From positions 2,169,501 to 2,233,500 of the forward strand of contig NZ_CP141059.1 of the NCBI RefSeq assembly GCF_034661235.1: DNA of 64,000 nt. Reading direction: 5' to 3'. Below, piece by piece: positions 43,085 through 54,935 of this stretch. A program made the position numbers and the translations under genes. This stretch comes from Nocardioides bizhenqiangii. GTDB taxonomy: Bacteria; Actinomycetota; Actinomycetes; Propionibacteriales; Nocardioidaceae. The notes below the pieces were generated by a model. That model was not told the origin of the DNA, ran no database searches, and saw nothing but the letters and a program-made list of their open reading frames with translations. The first letter of the stretch is position 1, and each line of letters opens with the position of its first letter.

Positions 43085-43243
43085 GGCGTTGCCCCCCGTC
43101 CGGTACCTGCTACGCGACATTTCCGACTCGATCTGGCTGTGTTGGCGTCGCTCGACGTGCGCCCAGCATGCCAGCGCTCCGCCGCCTTGCCAGATCGGCC
43201 GGAAACGCCGCTCGCGACGGCACCGGACGGGGGCCAACGCCTA
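43082..43243. repeat. Long palindromic intergenic element, copy B
   Basis: 162 bp between the kinase and pheS. Terminal arms 43082-43107 and 43219-43243 are complementary at 23 of 26 aligned positions (tagg...cgttg...cccccgtccggt). The core 43108-43218 differs from copy A at only about six positions, yet the arms are unrelated to those of copy A. The left arm starts on the kinase stop codon. Confidence 0.85.
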
Positions 43244-43273
43244 ACCCGTTCGCCGCCGGGGAGCAGCGCTTCC

Positions 43274-43279
43274 TAGACT
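43274..43279 (+). promoter_or_regulatory. -10 box for leaderless pheS mRNA
   Basis: TAGACT with 7 bases to the pheS GTG, identical in layout to the def promoter. No T-box or other leader is present. Confidence 0.5.
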
Positions 43280-43286
43280 GACGCCC

Positions 43287-44435
43287 GTGTCCGGACCCAA
43301 TACCGACTACGACCCCGTGGAGGTTGCCGCCGTGCAACCGGAAGAGGTCGATGCGGCGCGCGACGCCGCCCTGGCCGCGATCGCGGCTGCGGCCGACCTG
43401 GAGGAGCTGAAGCGGGTCCGGTCCGAGCACGCGGGCGACCGCTCGCCACTCGCACTGGCCAACCGGGAGATCGGTGCACTGCCGCCGCAGGCGCGCAAGG
43501 AGGCCGGCCAACGGGTCGGCCGGGCGCGAGGTGAGGTCAACCAGGCACTCGCCGCGCGGCAGGAGGTGCTCGAGGCCGAGCACGAGGCGCGGATCCTGGT
43601 CGAGGAAAGCGTCGACGTGACCCTCCCGACCGACCGGCTACCGGCCGGCGGTCGGCATCCGATCACCACGGGCGCCGAGCTGATCGCGGACATCTTCGTG
43701 GCGATGGGCTGGGAGGTCGCCGAAGGTCCCGTCATCGAGGCCGAGTGGCTCAACTTCGACGCACTCAACCTGGGCGCCGACCACCCCGCCCGCACGATGC
43801 AGGACACGTTCTGGACCGCCCCGGAGGGGATCTCGGGCACCGCCGCCACCGGCAGTGCGCACGACGTGCACGGAGCCGGCACCGGGGTCGTGCTGCGCAC
43901 CCAGACCTCGCCCGTGCAGGCACGCACCATGCTCTCCCAGCAGCCGCCGATCTACGTCGTGGCTCCCGGCCGGGTGTTCCGCACCGACGAGTTCGACGCA
44001 ACGCACAGCCCGATGTTCCACCAGGTCGAGGGCCTGGCCGTCGACGAGGGCATCACGATGGCGCACCTGAAGGGGACGCTCGACCACTTCGCGACCCAGA
44101 TGTTCGGCGACGGCGTGACGACGCGGTTCCGGCCGTCGTACTTCCCGTTCACCGAGCCCTCGGCCGAGGTCGACCTCAAGTGCTTCGTCTGCAGGGGAGT
44201 CGACTCGTCCTCGTGCCGCACGTGCAAGGGCGAGGGCTGGATCGAGTGGGGAGGGTGCGGCGTGGTCAACCCACGGGTCCTCACCGCCTGCGGAGTCGAC
44301 GCCGAGCGCTACACGGGCTTCGCCTTCGGCATGGGCATCGACCGGACCCTGATGTTCCGGCACGGTCTCGCGGACCTGCGCACGCTCTTCGAGGGCGACG
44401 TCCGGTTCACCACCGCGTTCGGAACGGAGCTCTGA
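43287..44435 (+). CDS. pheS: Phenylalanyl-tRNA synthetase alpha subunit
   Basis: 382 residues. N-terminal coiled coil (about 15-100), class II motifs: motif 2 [20 protein letters not shown] and motif 3 [18 protein letters not shown] cysteine cluster [20 protein letters not shown] within the catalytic domain may bind zinc, as in other actinobacterial PheS. Charges tRNA-Phe with the beta subunit encoded 4 bases downstream. Confidence 0.97.
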   Translation: MSGPNTDYDPVEVAAVQPEEVDAARDAALAAIAAAADLEELKRVRSEHAGDRSPLALANREIGALPPQARKEAGQRVGRARGEVNQALAARQEVLEAEHEARILVEESVDVTLPTDRLPAGGRHPITTGAELIADIFVAMGWEVAEGPVIEAEWLNFDALNLGADHPARTMQDTFWTAPEGISGTAATGSAHDVHGAGTGVVLRTQTSPVQARTMLSQQPPIYVVAPGRVFRTDEFDATHSPMFHQVEGLAVDEGITMAHLKGTLDHFATQMFGDGVTTRFRPSYFPFTEPSAEVDLKCFVCRGVDSSSCRTCKGEGWIEWGGCGVVNPRVLTACGVDAERYTGFAFGMGIDRTLMFRHGLADLRTLFEGDVRFTTAFGTEL

Positions 44436-44439
44436 CCCA

Positions 44440-46929
44440 GTGAAGGCACCGCTCTCCTGGATCAAGGAGTACGTCGACCTCCCGCCCGACGCCACCACCG
44501 AGCAGATCACCGACCGGTTGACCGACCTCGGCCTCAAGCTGGAGGCGATCCACAGCGCCGCCGAGGGCATCACCGGCCCGCTCGTCATCGGCCGGGTCCT
44601 GACCATGGCTGCCGAGCCTCAGAAGAACGGCAAGACCATCAACTGGTGCACCGTCGACGTCGGTGCCGCCAACGGAACGGGTGAGCCGCAGGGCATCGTG
44701 TGCGGTGCGCACAACTTCCAGCCGGGCGACCTGGTCGTCGTGGTCCTGCCGGGCGGCGTGCTTCCGGGTGGCTTCGAGATCTCGGCACGCAAGACCTACG
44801 GCCACGTCTCCGCCGGGATGATCTGCTCGGCCCGCGAGCTCGGCCTCGGCGACGACCACGAAGGGATCATGGTGCTGCCGGCCGAGGTCGGGATGCCCGG
44901 AGAGGACGCGTTCGACGTCCTCGGTCTCCGCGAGGAGGTCATCGAGTTCGAGATCAACCCCGACCGGGCCTACGCCCTCTCGCTGCGGGGGATCGCACGG
45001 GAGGCGGCGCTCGCCTTCGACGCGCCGTACCGCGACCCGGCGCTGCGCGAGACCCCCGAGCCCAACGCCGACGGCTACCCCGTCCTCGTGGACGACCCGG
45101 TCGGCTGTCCGGTCTTCGTCGCCCGCACGGTGATCGGCTTCGATCCGGCGGCACCCACCCCGGCCTGGATGGTCGAGCGGATCACCCAGACCGGCATGCG
45201 TCCGATCTCGCTGGCGGTCGACATCACCAACTACGTGATGCTCGAGACCGGCCGACCGATCCATGGCTACGACCTCGACAAGCTGCGGGGCGCGATCAGG
45301 GTGCGCCGCGCAGTCGAGGGGGAGCGGATGACGACCCTCGACAGCGCCGAGCGGGTGCTCTCGCCCGAGGACCTGGTCGTCACCGACGACACCGGGATCA
45401 TCGGCCTGGGTGGCGTGATGGGCGGCGAGACCACCGAGATGTCGGCGACGACCACCAGCATGCTGATCGAGGCGGCGCACTGGGACGCGGTCTCGATGTT
45501 CCGGACCGGCAAGCGCCACAAGATCACCTCCGAAGCCGGCAAGCGCAACGAGCGCGGTGTCGACCCCACCATCTGCGAGGCCGCAGCCGACCGGGTCGTG
45601 GAGCTGCTCGTCCAGCTCGGCGGTGGTACGGCGGAACCCGGCGTGACCGTCGTCGGCACGCCCCCGGAGCAGCCGTCGATCGGGATGAGCGCCGACCTGC
45701 CGGCCCGTGTCAGCGGCATCGACATCGACGCCGACACCGTCGTCGCCAACCTGCTGGCCATCGGCGCGGCCGTCGACGTCGAGGGAGACGGCGCCGAAGG
45801 GGTGACCGTGACCCCGCCGCCGTGGCGTCCGGACGTCACCGACCCGTTCGACCTCGTGGAGGAGGTCGTCCGGATCGTCGGCTACGACCAGGTGCCGTCG
45901 GTGCTGCCGCGGGAGGCCGCGGGCCGCGGGCTCACCCGGCCCCAGAAGCTGCGTCGGCGGATCGGGCGCACGCTGGCCGGTGCCGGCTGCGTCGAGGTGG
46001 TCAGCTTCCCGTTCGTCGGCGACGCCACCTTCGACGCTCTCGGCCTGCCCGCGGACGACGTCCTCCGGAGGACGGTGCCGCTCGCCAACCCACTCTCGGC
46101 CGAGGAACCTGCCTACACCACGACCCTCCTCCCCGGAGTCCTGAAGGCCGCCGGGCGCAACATCGGGCGGGGAGCTCCGGGCGTCGCCCTCTTCGAGACC
46201 GGCACCGTGGCGTTTCCTGTCGACCGTGGCCCGGCGCCGATCTACGGAGTCGACCGACGCCCGGACGACGCCGACCTGCAGAAGCTGTTCGAGGCGCTGC
46301 CCCGGCAGCCGCAGCACCTGGCGGTCGTGCTGGCCGGTGAGCGCGAGCGCGCGGGCTGGTGGGGGCAGGGACGCGCAGCGGAGTGGTCCGACGCGGTCGG
46401 GCTCGTCCGACGGCTCGCCGCCGAGCTCGGGGTGACCGTCGACGTCGGACGGGCCAACCGGATGCCGTGGCACCCCGGCCGCTGCGCTGCCTTCGCGATC
46501 GGAGAGCTCGAGCTCGGGCACGCCGGTGAGCTGCACCCCCGGGTGTGTGCCCAGTTCGGGCTGCCGCAGCGGAGCGCGGCCCTCGAGATCGACCTCGACC
46601 TGCTGATGGCGCAGGCGCCCGTGGTGGTGCCGGGCCCGTCGTTCTCCTCGTTCCCGCTGGCCAAGGAAGACGTCGCGCTCGTGGTCGCCGACGACATACC
46701 AGCGACCGCGGTCGAGGCTGCCCTGCGGGCAGGCGCCGGGGAGCTGCTCGAGTCGGTGCGGCTCTTCGACGTCTACACCGGGGAGCAGATCGGCGAGGGC
46801 CGGAAGTCACTGGCGTTCGCGCTCCGGTTCCGCGCACCCGACCGCACCCTCACCGAGGCCGAGACCAGCGCCGCACGGGACGCGGCGGTGGCGCGGGCCG
46901 CCGAGCTGGTCGGGGCGGTTCAGCGCTGA
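44440..46929 (+). CDS. pheT: Phenylalanyl-tRNA synthetase beta subunit
   Basis: 829 residues, full length. EMAP-type OB domain (about 40-155), B3/B4 editing domain, B5 DNA-binding-like domain, class II core without catalytic motifs and the C-terminal anticodon-binding FDX-ACB domain (SFSSFPLAKEDVALVV to the end). GTG start 4 bases after pheS. A weak hairpin follows directly after the stop. Confidence 0.97.
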   Translation: MKAPLSWIKEYVDLPPDATTEQITDRLTDLGLKLEAIHSAAEGITGPLVIGRVLTMAAEPQKNGKTINWCTVDVGAANGTGEPQGIVCGAHNFQPGDLVVVVLPGGVLPGGFEISARKTYGHVSAGMICSARELGLGDDHEGIMVLPAEVGMPGEDAFDVLGLREEVIEFEINPDRAYALSLRGIAREAALAFDAPYRDPALRETPEPNADGYPVLVDDPVGCPVFVARTVIGFDPAAPTPAWMVERITQTGMRPISLAVDITNYVMLETGRPIHGYDLDKLRGAIRVRRAVEGERMTTLDSAERVLSPEDLVVTDDTGIIGLGGVMGGETTEMSATTTSMLIEAAHWDAVSMFRTGKRHKITSEAGKRNERGVDPTICEAAADRVVELLVQLGGGTAEPGVTVVGTPPEQPSIGMSADLPARVSGIDIDADTVVANLLAIGAAVDVEGDGAEGVTVTPPPWRPDVTDPFDLVEEVVRIVGYDQVPSVLPREAAGRGLTRPQKLRRRIGRTLAGAGCVEVVSFPFVGDATFDALGLPADDVLRRTVPLANPLSAEEPAYTTTLLPGVLKAAGRNIGRGAPGVALFETGTVAFPVDRGPAPIYGVDRRPDDADLQKLFEALPRQPQHLAVVLAGERERAGWWGQGRAAEWSDAVGLVRRLAAELGVTVDVGRANRMPWHPGRCAAFAIGELELGHAGELHPRVCAQFGLPQRSAALEIDLDLLMAQAPVVVPGPSFSSFPLAKEDVALVVADDIPATAVEAALRAGAGELLESVRLFDVYTGEQIGEGRKSLAFALRFRAPDRTLTEAETSAARDAAVARAAELVGAVQR

Positions 46930-46930
46930 C

Positions 46931-46950
46931 CGCTGCGGGCTCCCACAGCG
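46931..46950 (+). terminator. Weak hairpin after pheT
   Basis: cgctgcggg (46931-46939) and cccacagcg (46942-46950), one mismatch, very short loop, no U-tract. Possible terminator between pheT and the TolB-like gene. Confidence 0.35.
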
Positions 46951-46967
46951 CCTGACAGGATGTCGCC

Positions 46968-48545
46968 ATGGCGCTCCACCACTCCCTGCGCGACCTGGTG
47001 TCCGTCCGTGGCGCCGGCGTTGTCGACGAGGCCGAGGAGTTCCGCGGGGTCCTCGACGACTTCCTGGCCGAGGACGAGGCGACGCTCGGCGAGCTGAACC
47101 TGCTGGTCGACGCGGTGCGGCTGGGCGCACTGCGCCGCGTGCTCGACGTCATGGACCACGGAGCCGCGCCCCAGGCCGCCATCCGCGAGGCGGGCGCCGC
47201 CCTGGCCCGCGACCGCGGCACCGACGACCCGACGCGCTCGTGCTGGGCGCTCGCGAGCCTCGGCTTCGCGCTCGGCAAGGTCGACGAGTCGACGGTGCGG
47301 ACGTTCCTGGGTGACACCGGCACCATGTCCGCCCCGAGCCGACCGGTCCCGCCGATCGCCCCGGCTCCCGACCCGGTCGCCACCGGACCCACGACTGCCG
47401 AGCGCCCGACGACCGAGGCGCTCCCCGACGGAGCAGCCGCGGCGGCGCCGCCGGCGGCTCAGCCCGGAGCCGCGCCGTCCCCCGCACCTCCGACCGCCGC
47501 CCCCCAGCCCGCCCCCTACGCCGGTCCGGTCCCTCCGGTGATCCCCGAGCAGCGGTCGAGCCGGGCCGGCGTCTACCTGCTGATCCTCCTGGTCGCCCTG
47601 CTCCTCGGCGGGTTGATCGCGACCGGGATCATCCTGCTGCGTTCCGACGACCCGACGGCCTCCGACGAGCCGACTAGCGACGCCCCTGACGCGGGTGAAT
47701 CGGCCGCGAAGGCGTTGGTGCCGCGGTCCGCCATGCTGGTCCCGTACGTCGTGGACAACATTTCGCGGATCTACCAGGTCGACACGCTCACCGGGGAGTC
47801 CGAGCCGATGACCTCCGCCGGCGTCGACGCGCGGCTGCCGACGATCTCGCCGGACCGCCGCACCATGACCTACCAGTTGGGTGCCCCTCCTTCCGTCGTG
47901 AGGTCGGTGGACCTGGAGACCGGTGAGGAGCGGGACCTCTTTGATGCTGACGGCGACTGCGGAACCGCTGGTCGGCCTGCATGGAGTCCGGACGGCAGCC
48001 GCTTCGCGGTCGTTTGCTCGGGCATCGACAAGGTGGTCGACGGCATCTGGGTCGCCAACGCCGACGGCAGCGGACTCACCGAGGTGGTACCAGACCCCGA
48101 TGTGAACGGTTCGCCGACCTGGATTTCCGACACCGAGTTCGTCTTCCCCATCGAGGAGGTCGAGTCAGCGCCGTTGACGTTCTGGAAGTCGGACGCTGAC
48201 GGCAGCAGGATTGAGCAAATGGACGTCGAACTCGACGGGTTCCTGTCCCACGCAGACTGGTCGCCGACGGCGGAGCGACTGATCTTCCTTGTCTCGCCCG
48301 ACGCCGAGATGGAGGGCGCGGTGTGGACGGTGGATGTTGACGGCGAAGACGCAGAGCTGGTGGCCGACGGGAGCTATGCCCACCCGGTCTGGTCGCCGGA
48401 CGGGGACGCCATCGGCGTGACGTCATACGACGAGGAGGGGGAGGAGTCCCTCGCCTACATCCCGCTCGACGACCCCGAGAACCCCGTCATCGTCCCGGAC
48501 CCGCCGCCCGGCGACATCGGGGTCCCGGTGTGGGGGACCCGCTAG
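46968..48545 (+). CDS. Single-pass membrane protein with extracytoplasmic TolB/PD40-like propeller
   Basis: 525 residues. Residues 1-115 form an acidic/helical cytoplasmic domain (FRGVLDDFLAEDEATLGELN) of unknown family; 120-200 is Pro/Ala-rich; one transmembrane helix about 203-226 (GVYLLILLVALLLGGLIATG); the outside part has repeated TolB/PD40 units (PTISPDRRTMTYQ, PAWSPDGSRFAVVC, ADWSPTAERLIFL, PVWSPDGDAIGV). The fold suggests a sensor or scaffold linking wall events to a cytoplasmic partner, but function is unknown. CAGGAT lies 6 bases before the ATG. Its TAG stop interlocks with the stop of the opposite gene at a CTAG. Confidence 0.78.
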   Translation: MALHHSLRDLVSVRGAGVVDEAEEFRGVLDDFLAEDEATLGELNLLVDAVRLGALRRVLDVMDHGAAPQAAIREAGAALARDRGTDDPTRSCWALASLGFALGKVDESTVRTFLGDTGTMSAPSRPVPPIAPAPDPVATGPTTAERPTTEALPDGAAAAAPPAAQPGAAPSPAPPTAAPQPAPYAGPVPPVIPEQRSSRAGVYLLILLVALLLGGLIATGIILLRSDDPTASDEPTSDAPDAGESAAKALVPRSAMLVPYVVDNISRIYQVDTLTGESEPMTSAGVDARLPTISPDRRTMTYQLGAPPSVVRSVDLETGEERDLFDADGDCGTAGRPAWSPDGSRFAVVCSGIDKVVDGIWVANADGSGLTEVVPDPDVNGSPTWISDTEFVFPIEEVESAPLTFWKSDADGSRIEQMDVELDGFLSHADWSPTAERLIFLVSPDAEMEGAVWTVDVDGEDAELVADGSYAHPVWSPDGDAIGVTSYDEEGEESLAYIPLDDPENPVIVPDPPPGDIGVPVWGTR

Positions 48546-49096
48546 CCGAGCTGCGCAGCGAGACCCTCGAGCGCGGTGTCGAGGTCAGGCGCGACAACGA
48601 GCCCATCCACCGTGCTGCGATCCATGAAGGCGTGGTCGGCGAGGCGGTCGAGGGTCTCGACCAGGGGGTCCCAGAAGCCGTCGATGTTGAGCAACCCGAC
48701 CGGCTTGCTGTGCAGGGACAGGGTCTGCCAGGTCCAGACCTCGAACAGCTCCTCCAGGGTGCCGAGGCCGCCCGGCAGGGTCAGGAAGGCGTCGACGCGC
48801 TCCGCCATCATCGCCTTGCGCTCATGCATGGTCTCGACGACGTGCATCTGTACGCCCGGCTGGTGCAGCCGACCCCACTCCCGCTCGACCATGAACCGGG
48901 GGATCACGCCGTAGACCCGGCCACCACCGTCGAGCGCGCCCTGGGACACCCGTCCCATCAGGCCGGCGCCACCCCCGCCGTAGACGAGCTCGATCTCGCG
49001 CGCGGCAAGCTGCGTGCCGACGTCGTACGCCCGGTCCGCGAATCGCGGGTCCGAACCGTTGCGAGAGCCGAGGAACATCGCGAGTCGCTGGATCAC
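48542..49096 (-). CDS. LOG-family protein (TIGR00730, cytokinin-type phosphoribohydrolase)
   Basis: 184 residues from GTG 49096, 7 bases after TACCGT on this strand. The family signature PGGLGTLEELFEVWTW and the LVYGGGGAGLMG nucleotide-binding motif are intact. LOG proteins release free bases from nucleoside 5'-monophosphates and are often mis-named lysine decarboxylases. An internal ATG at 49078 is an alternative start. The extension upstream to 49315 is a shadow of the neighbouring gene. Confidence 0.9.
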   Translation of the reverse strand: MIQRLAMFLGSRNGSDPRFADRAYDVGTQLAAREIELVYGGGGAGLMGRVSQGALDGGGRVYGVIPRFMVEREWGRLHQPGVQMHVVETMHERKAMMAERVDAFLTLPGGLGTLEELFEVWTWQTLSLHSKPVGLLNIDGFWDPLVETLDRLADHAFMDRSTVDGLVVAPDLDTALEGLAAQLG

Positions 49097-49115
49097 GGAA
49101 GCGACGGTAGCGACT

Positions 49116-51483
<2,368 letters not shown>

Positions 51484-51511
51484 TCACGTCGTCCCGAAGG
51501 AACCCACCACC

Positions 51512-52663
51512 ATGAGCGTCACCACCCCTGCCGGCTTCGTCGCCGCCGGCGTCCACTGCGGCCTGAAGGCCAACGGCAACCCGGACCTCGCCCTGGTGGT
51601 CAACCAGGGCCCGCGGTTCGACTCCGCCAGCGTGTTCACCGCCAACCGCTGCAAGGCCAACCCGGTGCTGTGGAGCGAGCAGGTCGTCAAGGACGGCGTG
51701 GTCAAGGCCGTCGTCCTCAACTCCGGCGGCGCCAACTGCTACACGGGCGCCGAGGGCTTCCAGACCACCCACGAGGTCGCCGAGCGGGTCGCCTCGAACC
51801 TCGGGATCGGCGCCGTCGACGTGGTCGTCTGCTCGACCGGCCTGATCGGGCTGCGCAACGACCGCCCGACACTGCTCGCCGGCGTCGACGCGGTGCATGC
51901 CGCGCTGTCGGCCGACGGCGGTGACGACGCGGCGCACGCGATCATGACCACCGACTCGGTCAGCAAGCAGGTCGTGGTCGAGCGGACCGGCTGGTCGATC
52001 GCCGGGATGGCCAAGGGCGCCGGCATGCTCGCGCCCCAGCTGGCCACGATGCTGGTGGTCATCACGACCGATGCGGAGATGCCGGCCGAGGAGCTCGACG
52101 CGGCGCTGCGGGCCGCGACCCGGGTGAGCTTCGACCGGCTCGACTCCGACGGATGCATGTCGACCAACGACACCGTGACGGTGATGGCGAGCGGAGCCAG
52201 CGGCATCACGCCGGACGCCGCGGAGTTCACGGCAGCACTCACCGAGGTCTGCAGCTCGCTCGCGATGCAGCTGCTCGCCGACGCCGAGGGCGCCGACCAC
52301 GAGATCGCGATCACGACCGTCAACGCAGCCACCGAGGACGAAGCGGTCGCCGTCAGCCGCAGCGTGGCCCGGAGCAACCTCTTCAAGGCTGCGATCTTCG
52401 GCAACGACCCCAACTGGGGCCGGGTGCTGGCATCGATCGGTACGACGGACGCCGCGTTCGACCCGGCCGATCTCGACGTCGCGATGAACGACGTCTGGGT
52501 CTGCCGCAGCTCCGGACTGGGGGAGGACCCCGCCACCATCGACCTCGAGCCCCGCCAGGTCACCGTGACCATCGACCTCAAGGCCGGCGCCGCCGAGGCC
52601 ACGGTCTGGACCAACGACCTGACCCACGCCTACGTCCACGAGAACAGCGCCTACAGCTCATGA
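51512..52663 (+). CDS. argJ: Bifunctional ornithine acetyltransferase / N-acetylglutamate synthase ArgJ
   Basis: 383 residues, preceded by GAAGGA 10 bases before the ATG. Autocleavage region [20 protein letters not shown] with the nucleophilic Thr of the beta chain; FNRLD-like [16 protein letters not shown] and the C-terminal HENSAYSS motif. It transfers acetyl from N-acetylornithine to glutamate, giving a cyclic pathway, so argE is not needed. The stop overlaps the argB ATG. Confidence 0.96.
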   Translation: MSVTTPAGFVAAGVHCGLKANGNPDLALVVNQGPRFDSASVFTANRCKANPVLWSEQVVKDGVVKAVVLNSGGANCYTGAEGFQTTHEVAERVASNLGIGAVDVVVCSTGLIGLRNDRPTLLAGVDAVHAALSADGGDDAAHAIMTTDSVSKQVVVERTGWSIAGMAKGAGMLAPQLATMLVVITTDAEMPAEELDAALRAATRVSFDRLDSDGCMSTNDTVTVMASGASGITPDAAEFTAALTEVCSSLAMQLLADAEGADHEIAITTVNAATEDEAVAVSRSVARSNLFKAAIFGNDPNWGRVLASIGTTDAAFDPADLDVAMNDVWVCRSSGLGEDPATIDLEPRQVTVTIDLKAGAAEATVWTNDLTHAYVHENSAYSS

Positions 52664-53640
52664 AAGCGCCCCACGAGATGACCGACGACCCAGCCAACGA
52701 GATCGTGATCGAGACGACGCTGCACCATCCAGGGAGTCCCGACCCCAAGAAGGCCGCCACCCTGGCCGCGGCGCTGCCGTGGCTGAAGGCCTACCACGGC
52801 AAGGTCGTGGTGGTGAAGTACGGCGGCAACGCGATGACCGACCCCGACCTCAAGAAAGCGTTCGCGGAGGACATCGCGTTCCTCCGTTTCGCCGGGTTCA
52901 AGCCGGTCGTGGTCCACGGCGGAGGTCCGCAGATCTCCCAGATGCTCGGCCGGCTCGGCATCCAGTCCGAGTTCCGCGGCGGGTTGCGGGTCACGACACC
53001 CGAGGCGATGGACGTCGTCCGGATGGTGCTGGTCGGACAGGTGCAGCGCGAGCTGGTCGGGCTGATCAACGAGCACGGACCGCTCGCCGTCGGCCTGTCC
53101 GGTGAGGACGCCGGGCTGTTCAGGGCCGAGGCGACCAACACGATCGTCGACGGCGAGGAGGTCGACCTCGGCCTCGTCGGCGAGGTGGCCCAGGTGCGGC
53201 CCGAGTCGGTGCTCGACCTGATCGAGGCCGGCCGGATCCCCGTCGTCTCCAGCGTCGCCCCCGACGCCGACGGCATCGTCCACAACGTCAACGCCGACTC
53301 CGCGGCGGCGTCGCTCGCGGTCGCGCTCGGTGCGGAGAAGCTGCTCGTCCTCACCGACGTCGAGGGCCTCTACCTCGACTGGCCCGATCCCGAGGAGGTG
53401 ATCGGCGAGATCGCGCCCGAGGCTCTCGAGGAGATCCTCCCGACCCTCGCCAGCGGCATGATCCCGAAGATGGGCGCGTGCCTGCAGGCGGTCAAGGGCG
53501 GCGTGCAGCGCGCCACCGTCGTCGACGGACGACAGCCGCACGCCGTGCTCCTCGAGCTGTTCACCGACGAGGGTGTCGGCACCCAGGTGCTGCCCGGCGT
53601 CACCACCAAGACCCGCAAGGCAAGGGAGGTCGGAGCATGA
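52660..53640 (+). CDS. argB: Acetylglutamate kinase
   Basis: 326 residues from ATG 52660 (ATGA overlap with argJ); ATG 52678 is a possible shorter start. Motifs: [48 protein letters not shown] and [18 protein letters not shown]. The extended N-terminal helix (about 1-40) is typical of arginine-inhibited hexameric NAGKs, so feedback control is likely. The stop overlaps an ATG (53637) that could also start argD. Confidence 0.96.
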   Translation: MKAPHEMTDDPANEIVIETTLHHPGSPDPKKAATLAAALPWLKAYHGKVVVVKYGGNAMTDPDLKKAFAEDIAFLRFAGFKPVVVHGGGPQISQMLGRLGIQSEFRGGLRVTTPEAMDVVRMVLVGQVQRELVGLINEHGPLAVGLSGEDAGLFRAEATNTIVDGEEVDLGLVGEVAQVRPESVLDLIEAGRIPVVSSVAPDADGIVHNVNADSAAASLAVALGAEKLLVLTDVEGLYLDWPDPEEVIGEIAPEALEEILPTLASGMIPKMGACLQAVKGGVQRATVVDGRQPHAVLLELFTDEGVGTQVLPGVTTKTRKAREVGA

Positions 53641-53643
53641 TTA

Positions 53644-53700
53644 CCCCACCGGGTTCTTCGCTTCCCCCGCTTCGCTCCTCCAGCGAACAACCCGACGGGG
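53644..53700. repeat. Palindromic REP-like element at the argB-argD junction
   Basis: Arms ccccaccgggttcttcgct (53644-53662) and agcgaacaacccgacgggg (53682-53700) pair at 16 of 19 positions. It lies just after the argB stop and before the likely argD start. If argD is translated from ATG 53637 (ATGA overlap), this element would encode a Pro/Ser-rich N-terminal extension. Confidence 0.65.
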
Positions 53701-53711
53701 ACCCCAACAAC

Positions 53712-54935
53712 ATGACCGCCACGCAAGCCTGGACCGAGCGGTACGCCGGCGCGCTGATGAACACCTTCGGCCCGCCGAAGCTGGTCCTCACCCGGGGCGA
53801 CGGCGCGCACGTGTGGGACGCCGACGGCCGGGAGTACGTCGACCTGCTCGGCGGCATCGCCGTCAACGCCCTCGGGCACAACCATCCACGGCTGACCAAG
53901 GCCGTGACCGAGCAGCTGCAGACGCTGGGCCACATCTCCAACTTCTTCGCCAGCGAGCCGCAGATCGAGCTTGCCGAGCGACTGGTCTCACTGCTCGGCA
54001 CCGAGGCGCACGTCTTCTTCACCAACTCCGGCGCGGAGGCCAACGAGGCGGCGTTCAAGCTCACCCGGCGCACCGGCCGCACCAAGGTGGTCGTCACGGA
54101 GGGCGGCTTCCACGGCCGGACCATGGGCGCTCTCGCGCTGACCTCGAAGCTCGCCTATCGCGAGCCGTTCGAGCCGCTGCCCGGCGACGTGGTCTTCGTG
54201 CCCTACGGTGACATCGCCGCGCTCGACGCCGCGGTAGACGAGCGGACCGCCGCTGTGCTCGTCGAGCCGGTCCAGGGGGAGGCCGGCGTCGTCGCACCTC
54301 CGACCGACTACCTGCCCGCCGCCCAAAGGATCGCGCACGAGCACGGCGCCCTGCTCTGGCTCGACGAGGTGCAGACCGGCGTCGGGCGGACCGGGGCGTG
54401 GTTCGCGCACCAGCACCCGGACCTCGTGAGCGGACCCGTCACCCCCGACATCGTCACCCTCGCCAAGGGCCTCGCCGGCGGCATCCCGATCGGCGCCTGC
54501 ATCGCGACCGGCGGCTCCGGCAAGCTCTTCGACCCCGGCAACCACGGCACCACGTTCGGCGGCAACCCGGTGGCGGCCGCGGCCGCCCTCGCCGTCCTCG
54601 ACACCATCACGGCCGACGGCCTGCTCGACCACGTCACCCGGCTCGGATCGCGGATCCGGGACGGCCTGGCCGCCGACCGGCGCGTCACCGAGGTCCGCGG
54701 CGCCGGCCTGCTGATCGGCCTCGACCTGGCTGAGGCCAAGGCTGCAGACGTCGTCGCAGCGGCGCAGGACGCCGGCTACATCGTCAACGCCCCGACCCCC
54801 GACCGGATCCGGCTCGCGCCGCCCCTGGTGCTGACGGACTCGGACGTCGACGGATTCCTCGCGGCGTGGCCCGCCATCCTCGACGCCGCCGGCGTCGGCG
54901 TCTCGACAGGCTCGACCACCGAGGGGGACGCATGA
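53712..54935 (+). CDS. argD: Acetylornithine aminotransferase
   Basis: 407 residues from ATG 53712 (MTATQAWTERYAGALMNTFG), the normal ArgD start; the in-frame ATG 53637 would add 25 residues encoded by a palindromic element. Class III PLP aminotransferase: FTNSGAEANEAAFKL, WLDEVQTGVGRTG, and the PLP lysine in TLAKGLAGGIPIGA. Fourth step of arginine synthesis. The C-terminus ([14 protein letters not shown]) is encoded by a REP-like sequence (54900-54920). Stop overlaps argF ATG. Confidence 0.95.
   Translation: MTATQAWTERYAGALMNTFGPPKLVLTRGDGAHVWDADGREYVDLLGGIAVNALGHNHPRLTKAVTEQLQTLGHISNFFASEPQIELAERLVSLLGTEAHVFFTNSGAEANEAAFKLTRRTGRTKVVVTEGGFHGRTMGALALTSKLAYREPFEPLPGDVVFVPYGDIAALDAAVDERTAAVLVEPVQGEAGVVAPPTDYLPAAQRIAHEHGALLWLDEVQTGVGRTGAWFAHQHPDLVSGPVTPDIVTLAKGLAGGIPIGACIATGGSGKLFDPGNHGTTFGGNPVAAAAALAVLDTITADGLLDHVTRLGSRIRDGLAADRRVTEVRGAGLLIGLDLAEAKAADVVAAAQDAGYIVNAPTPDRIRLAPPLVLTDSDVDGFLAAWPAILDAAGVGVSTGSTTEGDA
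54900..54920 (+). repeat. REP-like sequence forming the argD 3' end
   Basis: gtctcgacaggctcgaccacc, an inverted-repeat motif (gtcgag.c.tgtcgaga on the other strand) I recall as an abundant intergenic repeat in Nocardioides-type genomes. Here it is read as VSTGSTT at the ArgD C-terminus and brings the argF ribosome site (GAGGGGGA) directly after it. Confidence 0.5.
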
